DNA of 64,000 nt from Stutzerimonas decontaminans (GTDB taxonomy: Bacteria; Pseudomonadota; Gammaproteobacteria; Pseudomonadales; Pseudomonadaceae), in the NCBI RefSeq assembly GCF_000661915.1, contig NZ_CP007509.1, positions 4,661,663 through 4,725,662 of the forward strand. The letters run 5' to 3'. Every line of letters starts with the position of its first letter. Positions within the stretch are counted from its first letter, which is position 1. Position numbers and translations under genes: made by a program. A model generated the notes under the pieces. It was not told the DNA's origin and searched no databases. It saw only the letters and a program-made list of their open reading frames with translations. Of the stretch, positions 26,509 to 34,061 are shown in pieces.

Positions 26509-27471
26509 TCATGCGTCGGCTCGTTTTGCTGCGGGTTCAAGGCTGACCCACCAGGCCATGCGCCGCTCGATGCGCACCGGCAGGGTCGCCGCCAGCGCTT
26601 CCAGAACGCGTTCGGTATCGCCCAGGGGAAAGGCCCCGACTACCCGCAGGTCGGCAATTCGCGGATCACAGCCGAGGTAACCGTGGCGATAACGCGACAG
26701 CTCGGCAAGAAAGTCCTCCAGCCGCTGATTGTCGGCGAGCAAGACGCCAGTGGCCCAGGCCTGGTGCTCGGCACGGGCAGCCACCAGCGGCGCAACATGA
26801 CGGCGGTCGAATTCGGCCTGCTGCCCTGCGCCAACGCTGGTGATGGCGAAACCATCTAGCTGGATATCCACCACACCGGTGAATACGCTCAGACGCGTCC
26901 GGCCATCCTCCTGGCGCAGCGAGAAGCGCGCTGCCTGCTCGCTGCGCACACGCCCTTCGCGACTGCTCAGCAGCAAAGGGCGCGCACGGCGGCTGGCCGG
27001 AGCATCGATCAACAGCTCGCCGCGATAAAGCGCCAGCGAGCGTGCATTCGTATCAAAGGCGATATCGACTGCCGTATCGGTGTTCAGCCACAGCTGTGAG
27101 CCATCGGCCAGACGCAGATCGCGCACCTCACCCACGGCGGTCCGCTCATCAGCCGCCCACTGCCGCCACGGCAGCGAGCCACCGGCCAGACTGAGCGCGG
27201 CGCCGCCACAGAGCACTGACAGCACTTTCAGCGCCTGGCGCCGATTCGGCTGACGGCTGTGCAGCATGGCGCCGGCGCTTCGTCCAATGGCATCGCTAGC
27301 CAGCGGCTGGAACTGACCACTGATGCGCTCGACCCTGGCCCAGGCCTGGGCATGCTCCGGCTGCTGCAACCATGCCGCCCAGGCCTGGCGCTCACCTGGG
27401 CTGGCCGCGCCGGACTGCAGCACGGCAAACCATTTCGCCGCTTCCTGCAGCACACGGTAGTCGATGCCCAT
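26509..27471 (-). CDS. FecR-family anti-sigma regulator
   Basis: 320-aa inner-membrane regulator that carries the receptor's signal to the ECF sigma factor. The cytoplasmic N-terminal domain (RVLQEAAKWFAVLQSG, QAWAAWLQQPEHAQAWARVE) is the DUF4880/FecR_N region. A single hydrophobic segment lies near residues 85-105, followed by the periplasmic FecR domain (TAVGEVRDLRLADGSQLWLNTDTAVDI). Its ATG overlaps the sigma factor stop (TGATG), so the regulator pair is translated together. Confidence 0.93.
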   Translation of the reverse strand: MGIDYRVLQEAAKWFAVLQSGAASPGERQAWAAWLQQPEHAQAWARVERISGQFQPLASDAIGRSAGAMLHSRQPNRRQALKVLSVLCGGAALSLAGGSLPWRQWAADERTAVGEVRDLRLADGSQLWLNTDTAVDIAFDTNARSLALYRGELLIDAPASRRARPLLLSSREGRVRSEQAARFSLRQEDGRTRLSVFTGVVDIQLDGFAITSVGAGQQAEFDRRHVAPLVAARAEHQAWATGVLLADNQRLEDFLAELSRYRHGYLGCDPRIADLRVVGAFPLGDTERVLEALAATLPVRIERRMAWWVSLEPAAKRADA

Positions 27472-27986
27472 CAGTCCTCCGCCACCAGCAACAGGCAATG
27501 CAGCATCGCCTGGGCCATGTACTTCTTCACCATGCGTTCGGAAACGCCGAGTTCGGCAGCGATGGCCGCATAGGTCATGCCCTGCAGTTGCGACATGAGA
27601 AATGCCCTGCGCACCTTGGCTGGCAGCTGGGCCAGCATGGCGTCGATCTGCAGCAGGGTTTCGACGATCAGCGCCTGCGATTCCGGCGAGGGCGCCACAA
27701 GCTCGGGTTGCAGCGCCAACGCATCGAGATAGGCCTGCTCGATCTGCCGGCGGCGCCAGTGGTTGATCAACAGGCCTTTGGCGATGGTATGCAGATACGC
27801 TCTGGGTTCGCGGATGGCGCCCATGTCCCCGTCCTTAGTCATCACCCGCACGAACGTATCCTGCGCAAGATCGGCAGCCCGCTGATTGCAGCCCAGCTGG
27901 CGCCGCAGCCAGCCGTTCAGCCAGCCGTGATGATCGCTATAGAGCCGATGCAGCATCTGCTGCCGAACCATACCTTCAGTTGCCAT
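27471..27986 (-). CDS. ECF sigma factor of the FecI type
   Basis: 171-aa extracytoplasmic-function sigma factor. Region 2 spans about residues 10-75 (YSDHHGWLNGWLRRQLGCNQRAADLAQDTFVRVM). Region 4 is near residues 115-160, with helix-turn-helix GMTYAAIAAELGVSERMVKKYMAQAM. ATG 27986 is preceded by GGGAGG; an upstream start four codons earlier is possible. It should transcribe the receptor gene when the siderophore is bound. Confidence 0.93.
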   Translation of the reverse strand: MATEGMVRQQMLHRLYSDHHGWLNGWLRRQLGCNQRAADLAQDTFVRVMTKDGDMGAIREPRAYLHTIAKGLLINHWRRRQIEQAYLDALALQPELVAPSPESQALIVETLLQIDAMLAQLPAKVRRAFLMSQLQGMTYAAIAAELGVSERMVKKYMAQAMLHCLLLVAED

Positions 27987-28016
27987 GCCGCCTCCCATGA
28001 GCGCTGCAGGCCTTAA

Positions 28017-28031
28017 TGCTAACGCTTCTCA
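28017..28031. promoter_or_regulatory. Candidate Fur box upstream of the ECF sigma gene
   Basis: On the minus strand TGAGAAGCGTTAGCA, which matches TGATAATnATTATCA at 10 of 14 positions with a symmetric pattern. It lies 31-45 bases upstream of the sigma start, where Fur control of FecI-type genes is usual. Confidence 0.45.
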
Positions 28032-28152
28032 ACAACATAAATCCATGAGCAATCGCTACAGCCGGTCGACCGGAGAATTTGCCGAGATCACAAAGCCGTC
28101 TGATCGAAGCTCGGCTAGGCTGAGAAAACCATCGATAGTCGGAGACCGAACC

Positions 28153-28680
28153 ATGACTCACCTGCCCCGCCTGGCCGTTCTTGCGGTCCTGTCGCTGACG
28201 CTGCTTCCCGCCCACGCACAGAAGATCCTGCCCGGCCTCTGGGAATTCAGCAGCGGCGACATTCAGGTGGATGGACAGCAGATGCCTGGCATGGACGCAA
28301 TGCTCGCCCAGATGCAGAACCTGCCCGCCGAGCAGCGCCGGATGATGGAGGAAATGTTGGCCGCGCAGGGCGTCAAGCTTGGCGGCAAGGGTGTGCAGAT
28401 TTGCCTGAGCAAGGCGCAGGTCGAAGCGGATGAGCTGCCCTTTCAGGACGATCCGAACTGCACGCAGGAAATCACCGAGCGCAGCGACAAGATATGGAAG
28501 TTCCGCTTCGAATGCCCTGACGCGCGCGGCCAGGGTGAGACACGCTTTATCAGCAACAAGGAATTCGTCAGCACCGTCGACAGCGAATATCGCCAGGGCA
28601 CCGAGACTGGCAGCTCACGAATCGAATCCCACGCACGTTGGGTCTCGGACGACTGCGGCACGCTGAAACCGGCACGCTGA
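28153..28680 (+). CDS. DUF3617 family exported protein
   Basis: 175-aa protein with a signal peptide ending PAHAQ at about residue 23. The mature part starts KILPGLWEFSSGDIQVDGQQMPG, the LWE signature and Met/Gln-rich helix typical of DUF3617. Cysteines near residues 84 (QICLS), 102 (PNCTQ), 119 (FECPD) and 168 (DDCGT) probably form two periplasmic disulfides. Function unknown. It diverges from the iron-uptake cluster and ends 15 bases before the parS-like site. Confidence 0.85.
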   Translation: MTHLPRLAVLAVLSLTLLPAHAQKILPGLWEFSSGDIQVDGQQMPGMDAMLAQMQNLPAEQRRMMEEMLAAQGVKLGGKGVQICLSKAQVEADELPFQDDPNCTQEITERSDKIWKFRFECPDARGQGETRFISNKEFVSTVDSEYRQGTETGSSRIESHARWVSDDCGTLKPAR

Positions 28681-28695
28681 TCGCAGGTTCGCCGA

Positions 28696-28711
28696 GGTTC
28701 CACGTGAAACC
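28696..28711. promoter_or_regulatory. Probable parS centromere site (ParB binding)
   Basis: GGTTCCACGTGAAACC is a palindrome that matches the bacterial parS consensus TGTTCCACGTGGAACA except at the two outer bases and one internal position, where a TTTCAC-type half-site occurs. It lies in a 52-bp gap between two convergent genes, about 20 kb from parB and 25 kb from the mnmG-side origin region. No other CACGTG in the window has matching flanks. Confidence 0.75.
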
Positions 28712-28732
28712 CCCATGGCCTCTGGGCTGGCG

Positions 28733-29095
28733 CTATTCGCTCGCCCAGATTCCCTGACTGTTCTGTTCGCACGCCGGCTGCAGAAAGCGCGCGTCGCTGG
28801 CGACACCGTAGTAATGGATGTCCTGACGATAGGGCATGTTGGACACCTGGGCATTGCGGCAGACACCGAACGCACCGTCCGGGCACTGTTCAACAAACTC
28901 CACCTTGACCTCATGGTCCTTCAGCTGCGGCTGACAGAAGCCGCTGCGAAACAGCTCGGCGGGAATGTTGATATTCGCCTGGCACAGCGTCACCGCCACG
29001 CGATCGTCGTGGCTGTGAATGACGCAGGCCTCGGCCATGGCGTCGCCAGCAACGAGTGCGCCGCAAATGGCTGTCAGCAAGAACGGTAACCGCAC
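28733..29095 (-). CDS. Small exported cysteine-rich protein, unknown function
   Basis: 120-aa protein from a GTG at 29095 with GAGGGG upstream. Signal peptide VRLPFLLTAICGALVAGDAMAE with cleavage around residue 22. The mature domain of about 98 residues has six cysteines (ACVIHS, TLCQAN, GFCQPQ, EQCPDG, GVCRNA, PACEQN) and so is probably disulfide-bonded in the periplasm. I do not recognise the family. Longer upstream starts collide with the divergent CobW gene and are rejected. Confidence 0.7.
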   Translation of the reverse strand: MRLPFLLTAICGALVAGDAMAEACVIHSHDDRVAVTLCQANINIPAELFRSGFCQPQLKDHEVKVEFVEQCPDGAFGVCRNAQVSNMPYRQDIHYYGVASDARFLQPACEQNSQGIWASE

Positions 29096-29183
29096 GATTT
29101 CACCCCTCTTCGAATCGCGCGACTTTATCACGGGCAGGCTCTGCCCCTTCCAGCCTTGTCGCAAAATGCGCACCATAGCCGCC

Positions 29184-30152
29184 ATGCTCGAACAGATCCC
29201 CACCCATCTTATCGGCGGCCCGCTGGGCGCCGGGAAAACCAGCCTGATCCGTCACCTGCTCAGCCAGAAGCCGGCTGACGAGCGCTGGGCGGTGCTGATC
29301 AACGAGTTCGGCCAGATTGGCCTGGATGCCGCGCTGCTGAGCACCGCCGAAGACGGCGTTACGCTGGCCGAAATCCCCGGCGGCTGCCTGTGCTGCGTCA
29401 ACGGCGTGCCGTTCCAGGTCGGCCTCGGCCGACTGCTGCGCCAGGCAAAACCTGACCGGCTGCTGATCGAGCCCTCCGGCCTGGGTCACCCCGCGCAACT
29501 GCTACGCCAGCTCGGCCAGCCGCCATGGCAGACCGTATTGCACCTCCAGCCTGTCGTGCTGGTACTGGATTCCGAAGCCCTTAGCCGCGGCGAGGCGCTA
29601 CCCGATAGCCAGCAGCAGGCGCTGCCGGACGCCGGTCTACTGCTGATGAACAAGAGCGAGTCGCTCGATGACTCCGCCCGGGCTCATCTTGCCGAGCAGC
29701 TGCCGGGCCTGCCGCTGTACTGGACGACGCAAGGGCAGTTGCCCGTGGATCGACTGCCGGGCATCGACGCGCGAGCCAGTGAACAAGCGCAAGCGTCCGC
29801 ACTACCAGAGGGCCGGGCCTCGCTGCCGCAGGTCTGGCTCGACCGCGCCAAACCCATCTGCCAGGTACAGGCGACCCCGGAGAATTGGAGCATCGGCTGG
29901 CGCTGGCACCCCAGCCAGCGCTTCGACCTCGAGAAACTCGCGCGATGCCTGGCGCAGTGGCCGTGGCGCCGCGCCAAGCTGGTCGTCCATGGCGGCAACG
30001 GCTGGCAGTCGGCCAATGCCCTGGATGGCGATACGCTGGTCTTCAAAAGCAGCGAGTGGCGCAAAGATTCGAGGTTGGAGCTGATCTTCAGCGAGCCTCA
30101 GCCACAGGCCGAACTGGAACGCGTCATGGAAGGCTGTCGTATCGGCGACTGA
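29184..30152 (+). CDS. CobW/COG0523 family GTPase (metal chaperone type)
   Basis: 322-aa P-loop GTPase. Walker A is GGPLGAGKTS (residues 11-20). The metal-binding Cys-x-Cys-Cys is Cys68, Cys70, Cys71 in IPGGCLCCVNGVPF. The guanine-specificity motif appears as LLMNKSE. The C-terminal CobW_C domain follows from about residue 230. COG0523 proteins deliver zinc, cobalt or iron to client enzymes; the metal cannot be told here and no clear Zur box is seen upstream. ATG 29184 or the in-frame ATG 29166 could be used, as neither has a strong ribosome site. Confidence 0.88.
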   Translation: MLEQIPTHLIGGPLGAGKTSLIRHLLSQKPADERWAVLINEFGQIGLDAALLSTAEDGVTLAEIPGGCLCCVNGVPFQVGLGRLLRQAKPDRLLIEPSGLGHPAQLLRQLGQPPWQTVLHLQPVVLVLDSEALSRGEALPDSQQQALPDAGLLLMNKSESLDDSARAHLAEQLPGLPLYWTTQGQLPVDRLPGIDARASEQAQASALPEGRASLPQVWLDRAKPICQVQATPENWSIGWRWHPSQRFDLEKLARCLAQWPWRRAKLVVHGGNGWQSANALDGDTLVFKSSEWRKDSRLELIFSEPQPQAELERVMEGCRIGD

Positions 30153-30157
30153 GCCGC

Positions 30158-30532
30158 TCAGTCGTGGGGACGGCGCCACTCGTCCAGCTGGATCACGCGG
30201 CCCGGCTCATCGGCGGGCCGAAATGGATGAGCAGCCAGCTCGATACGACCGACCTGCGCACCGAACATGGTGATGGTGCCCGGATGGCGCTGCTCACCAG
30301 TGACCGTGAACTCGAAACCGTAGATACGGGCGAGCCGGCGCTGACCACGCGCGTCGGGCAACAGTGTCAGTTTGCGAAAGGCAACGTTGCCGTCGAGCAG
30401 TTCGACGTCGACCTTCTTGCAATGCCGGCGCACCGCCTGCAGCGCGCGCTCGCGTATGCCGTGGGAGTGCCACAGCCAGGCGCCGGCCGCTGCCAGCAGC
30501 ATGAACAGGAACAGATTGCTCAGAGTCAGCAT
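30158..30532 (-). CDS. DUF3301 family membrane-anchored protein
   Basis: 124-aa protein with one N-terminal membrane helix (MLTLSNLFLFMLLAAAGAWLW) and a soluble domain with HCKKVDVELLDGNVAFRKL and RIYGFEFTVTGEQRHPGTI, the pattern of DUF3301. Start 30532 is the Met just before the helix. Function unknown. It converges on the CobW gene with a 5-base gap. Confidence 0.82.
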   Translation of the reverse strand: MLTLSNLFLFMLLAAAGAWLWHSHGIRERALQAVRRHCKKVDVELLDGNVAFRKLTLLPDARGQRRLARIYGFEFTVTGEQRHPGTITMFGAQVGRIELAAHPFRPADEPGRVIQLDEWRRPHD

Positions 30533-30614
30533 GGGATATCGGGAAGTGACCGGCGGGCGCACAGCTTAGCAGGCGACCGCCCTGCCGCCGTGTAGATGCG
30601 GGCGAACATGCGCC

Positions 30615-31022
30615 TCAGCTTTCCAGCCAGACGTCGCGCGCCCAATGCCAGACCGTTTCCCAGGTTTCCTCGGTCAGTTCGGCCTCGTCGCCATCCCACA
30701 GCGTGACCTCCCCGTCCAGATCGACCACGTAGTAGTCGCGTCCGTCCTGACAGAGCGGGATCAGATCGCGCGGCACACCCGCATCCCAGGCGTTGGCAGC
30801 AACTTCCGGCAGGTAGGTATGCGATTGCGGGTCGGTGGCGGTGACCGGCTCCAGGCGGCCATAGATGACATCGCTGACCTGCAGCAGAAATTCACGCAAG
30901 CCGAACGGCAGGTTGATCAGCAGCTGCTCCTCGATTTCCACCAGCAGATCATCGTCTGGCAGTTCCAGCGGCACCGGTACCGGCTCGTTGAGCTCGCGCA
31001 GCTGTTCGATGACTTCTTCCAC
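30615..31022 (-). CDS. SMI1/KNR4 (SUKH) domain protein
   Basis: 135-aa acidic protein that is a single SUKH fold: ELPDDDLLVEIEEQLLINLPFGLREFLLQVSDVIYG followed by LIPLCQDGRDYYVVDLDGEVTLWDGDE. The start is a GTG at 31022, 5 bases after AGGAGG; longer starts lack support. SUKH proteins are often immunity partners of toxins, but no toxin gene adjoins, and stand-alone housekeeping members exist in pseudomonads. The specific role is unknown. Confidence 0.85.
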   Translation of the reverse strand: MEEVIEQLRELNEPVPVPLELPDDDLLVEIEEQLLINLPFGLREFLLQVSDVIYGRLEPVTATDPQSHTYLPEVAANAWDAGVPRDLIPLCQDGRDYYVVDLDGEVTLWDGDEAELTEETWETVWHWARDVWLES

Positions 31023-31247
31023 ACCCACCTCCTGTCGTATGCCCCCAGGCAAGATCCCGTTTATACAGTCCGCCGGATTGGCGAGCCAGTTCTGTCGCGT
31101 TAAAGTGCATGGCCAAGCGAAACAGTCGGATAAGACTTTCCCAGCAACCCGCACGCTCAATCTGCACAATCGCAGACGTTAGGTAGCAACTTGCATTGGT
31201 GCCTGCCCGTCATCTCCGGTCCGTACCGGCCTGAACAAGGACACGCA

Positions 31248-33521
31248 ATGACCACTACCGAAGCCCCGGACCTGCGCCAGGCCATCGACCGATGCGCTGA
31301 CGAGCCCATCCACATTCCCGGCAGCATCCAGCCCCATGGTTTTCTGCTGGTGGTCAGCGACACCGAACTGCGCGTGCAGCAGGCCAGTGAGAACGTCCGG
31401 CATTGGCTCGGCGTCGACGCCCAGTCGCTGCTGGGCCAACCACTATCGGCGCTGCTACCGACGGCACGCATCGAAGCCGGCCTGGCGGCGCTGACCGAGG
31501 ATGACCACAATCCGTTCCATCTGAGCGATGTGAGTATCCAACTCGAACGAGGGGTCGAGCAGACCTTCGCCTTGCTCGGGCATCGCCACGGCGGCCGGCT
31601 GATCCTCGAGTTCGAGCGTGCCGACAACGTTCACCAGGCGTACGATGCGCTGTATCCGTTGATGCGCACCTTCGTCGTCCAGTTGCAGGAGACTCGCGAA
31701 CTCGAAGCGCTCTGCCAACTGGCGGTCAGGGAGGTCAAGCGCATCACCGGATTCGGCCGGGTGAAGGCGTACCGTTTCGATGCCGAGGACAACGGACTGG
31801 TGCTGGCGGAGGTCGCCGATCCCGGCTACCCAAGCTATCTGGGGCTGTGCTTCCCGGCGGCGGATATTCCGCAACAGGCGCGCCGCCTGTACCGGGAAAA
31901 CCTGATCCGCGTGATTCAGGACGCCACCTACACGCCGTCGCCGCTGGTGCCGGCACTCCATCCGGACTCCGGCGCGCCGCTGGATCTGAGCTTCGCCGCA
32001 TTGCGCAGCGTTTCCCCGGTGCATCTGCAGTACATGCGCAACATGGGCACGCTGGCGTCGATGTCGATCTCCATCGTCATTCGCGACCGGCTGTGGGGGC
32101 TGATCTCCTGCCATGATGCCGAACCGCATGCGGTCAGCTACCAGACCCGCACCGCCTGCGAGCTGCTCGGCCGTATCCTCGCGCTGCAGATCGAAGCACG
32201 GGAAGCGGAGACCCTGGCGCAGCGCAAGCTGCAATTGCGCCAGCAGATTGTCCATCTGCTTTCGGCGATGGCCGATCGCGACAGCGTGGTCGAGGGGTTT
32301 CGCCACCTACCCGAAATCGTGCTGGGCTTCGCGGCGGCCGACGGCGCGGCGATCATCGCTGCGGATAATTGCGAAGTCATCGGCGATACGCCCGACCAAG
32401 AGCAAATTCTGGAGCTGACGCGCTGGTTGGGCGAACGACGGCGCGACCAACTGATTTTTCAAAGCGACTGCATCAGCCGGGACATTCCGGACATGCCCGC
32501 GCTGGCCGCGCAGTGCGCCGGGGTCATGGCCATCTCCATCTCCCGACTGCACGCGCACTACCTGATCTGGTTCCGCCGCGAGCAGATCAAGACCGTCAAC
32601 TGGGCTGGCCAGCCAGAGAAGCGCATCGACAGTGAAAGCGGCGCGCTCAGCCCGCGGCACAGCTTCGAACAGTGGCAGGAAACCCTGCGCGGCTATGCGC
32701 AGCCCTGGGATCAGGTGGTGGTCGAAGGCGCGCTGGAGTTGCGCAACGCGGTGCTCGGCATCGTCTTGCGCAAAGCCGAGGAGATGGCCCAGCTGGCCGG
32801 CGAGCTGCGCGCCAGCAACAAGGAGCTGGAAGCGTTTTCCTACAGCGTTTCCCACGATCTGCGCGCGCCGCTGCGGCACATCGCCGGCTACACCGAACTG
32901 CTCAGCGAAATGGAAAGCAAACAGCTCAGCGAACGCGGAATGCGCTTTCTCGACAACATCGCCGATGCTGCGCGCTTCGCCGGCACGCTGGTGGACAATC
33001 TGCTGAGTTTCTCGCAGATGGGTCGCGCGGCCTTGCGGCTGTCGGATGTCGATCTCACGGCGCTGGTCGCCTCGATCCGTGAGGAGCTGGCACCCGATTG
33101 CGAGGGCCGTCAGATCGAATGGCATCTGCTGCCGATGCCGATCGTTATCGCCGATGCCGCCTTCATCCACATGGTGTTGCGCAATCTTATCGACAACGCC
33201 GTCAAGTACAGCCGCACCCGTGAAGTCGCCATCATCGAGGTGGGCGCCGAGCAACGCGCCGGCGAGGTGGTGGTCTATGTGCGCGACAACGGCGTCGGCT
33301 TCGACATGCAGTACGCCGGCAAGCTGTTCGGCGTGTTCCAGCGTTTGCACCGTATGGAAGAATTCGAAGGCACCGGTATCGGCCTGGCCAGCGTGCGCCG
33401 AATCATCGAGCGCCACGATGGCCAGGTCTGGGCCGAAGGCCAGCTGGACAAGGGCGCCACGTTCTACCTTTCACTTCCCAAACTGTCCTATACATCGTCC
33501 CTTCCGGACCGAGACATCTGA
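31248..33521 (+). CDS. bphP: Bacteriophytochrome histidine kinase
   Basis: 757-aa red/far-red photoreceptor kinase that binds biliverdin. N-terminal PAS domain with chromophore-attachment Cys16 (DRCADEPIHIPGSIQPHG). The GAF domain has CFPAADIPQQARRLY (the usual PxSDIP, here PAADIP) near residue 203, followed by a PHY domain (about 330-510). The kinase module has phosphoacceptor His536 (SYSVSHDLRAPLRH) and ATPase motifs (NLIDNAVKYS, VRDNGVGFDMQYAGKLFGVFQRLH, GTGIGLASVRRI). ATG 31248 follows AAGGACACGCA. The stop overlaps the regulator gene that follows. It leads a light-sensing operon that ends with the heme oxygenase making its chromophore. Confidence 0.96.
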   Translation: MTTTEAPDLRQAIDRCADEPIHIPGSIQPHGFLLVVSDTELRVQQASENVRHWLGVDAQSLLGQPLSALLPTARIEAGLAALTEDDHNPFHLSDVSIQLERGVEQTFALLGHRHGGRLILEFERADNVHQAYDALYPLMRTFVVQLQETRELEALCQLAVREVKRITGFGRVKAYRFDAEDNGLVLAEVADPGYPSYLGLCFPAADIPQQARRLYRENLIRVIQDATYTPSPLVPALHPDSGAPLDLSFAALRSVSPVHLQYMRNMGTLASMSISIVIRDRLWGLISCHDAEPHAVSYQTRTACELLGRILALQIEAREAETLAQRKLQLRQQIVHLLSAMADRDSVVEGFRHLPEIVLGFAAADGAAIIAADNCEVIGDTPDQEQILELTRWLGERRRDQLIFQSDCISRDIPDMPALAAQCAGVMAISISRLHAHYLIWFRREQIKTVNWAGQPEKRIDSESGALSPRHSFEQWQETLRGYAQPWDQVVVEGALELRNAVLGIVLRKAEEMAQLAGELRASNKELEAFSYSVSHDLRAPLRHIAGYTELLSEMESKQLSERGMRFLDNIADAARFAGTLVDNLLSFSQMGRAALRLSDVDLTALVASIREELAPDCEGRQIEWHLLPMPIVIADAAFIHMVLRNLIDNAVKYSRTREVAIIEVGAEQRAGEVVVYVRDNGVGFDMQYAGKLFGVFQRLHRMEEFEGTGIGLASVRRIIERHDGQVWAEGQLDKGATFYLSLPKLSYTSSLPDRDI

Positions 33522-33994
33522 TGCTCAAACCGATACTGCTGGTCGAAGACAATCCCCACGATCTGGAACTCACGCTGATCGCGCTGGAGCGCAGCCAGTT
33601 GGCCAATGAAGTGGTGATCATGCGTGACGGCGCCGAGGCGCTGAGCTATCTGCAGCGCACCGGCACCTATGCCGAGCGAGCCGATGGCAATCCAGCAGTG
33701 CTGTTGCTGGACCTCAAACTGCCCAAGATCGACGGCCTGGAAGTGCTCAAGACGGTACGCGAGACCGCCGAGCTGCGCAGCATTCCGGTAGTCATGCTGA
33801 CCTCCTCGCGGGAAGAGCCCGACCTGATGAAAGCCTACGAACTCGGGGTGAACGCTTACGTCGTCAAGCCGGTCGAATTCAAGGATTTCGTCGCCGCAAT
33901 TTCCGATCTCGGTATTTTCTGGGCAGTACTCAACGAGCCGCCTCCAGGTTCGCTGCGACTCAAGCGCGTACGCAGCAAAGAAGAAAAGCACTGA
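33521..33994 (+). CDS. Single-domain response regulator of the phytochrome operon
   Basis: 157-aa stand-alone receiver of the Rcp1/BphR type. Phosphoacceptor Asp64 in VLLLDLKLPKIDG, acidic pair Glu9-Asp10, Thr94 and Lys116 (YVVKPVEF) complete the active site. The C-terminal extension (FWAVLNEPPPGS) is common in phytochrome partners. No DNA-binding domain, so output is by protein contact or phosphotransfer. ATGA overlap with bphP. Confidence 0.94.
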   Translation: MLKPILLVEDNPHDLELTLIALERSQLANEVVIMRDGAEALSYLQRTGTYAERADGNPAVLLLDLKLPKIDGLEVLKTVRETAELRSIPVVMLTSSREEPDLMKAYELGVNAYVVKPVEFKDFVAAISDLGIFWAVLNEPPPGSLRLKRVRSKEEKH

Positions 33995-34061
33995 ACGAGC
34001 CTCAGCCGGCCATCGCTTGACGGGCCGTTACGATGACTCCTGCATCCTCGACAGGGTAGAT

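Noticed and set aside
24190..26859. Plus-strand frames of 363 and 515 codons over the TonB receptor and FecR genes
   Set aside because: Antisense shadows of well-supported genes; no ribosome sites or recognisable domains.
30615..31022. SMI1/KNR4 protein as part of a toxin-immunity system
   Set aside because: No toxin, polymorphic repeat or secretion gene lies beside it; flanking genes are DUF3301 and bphP.
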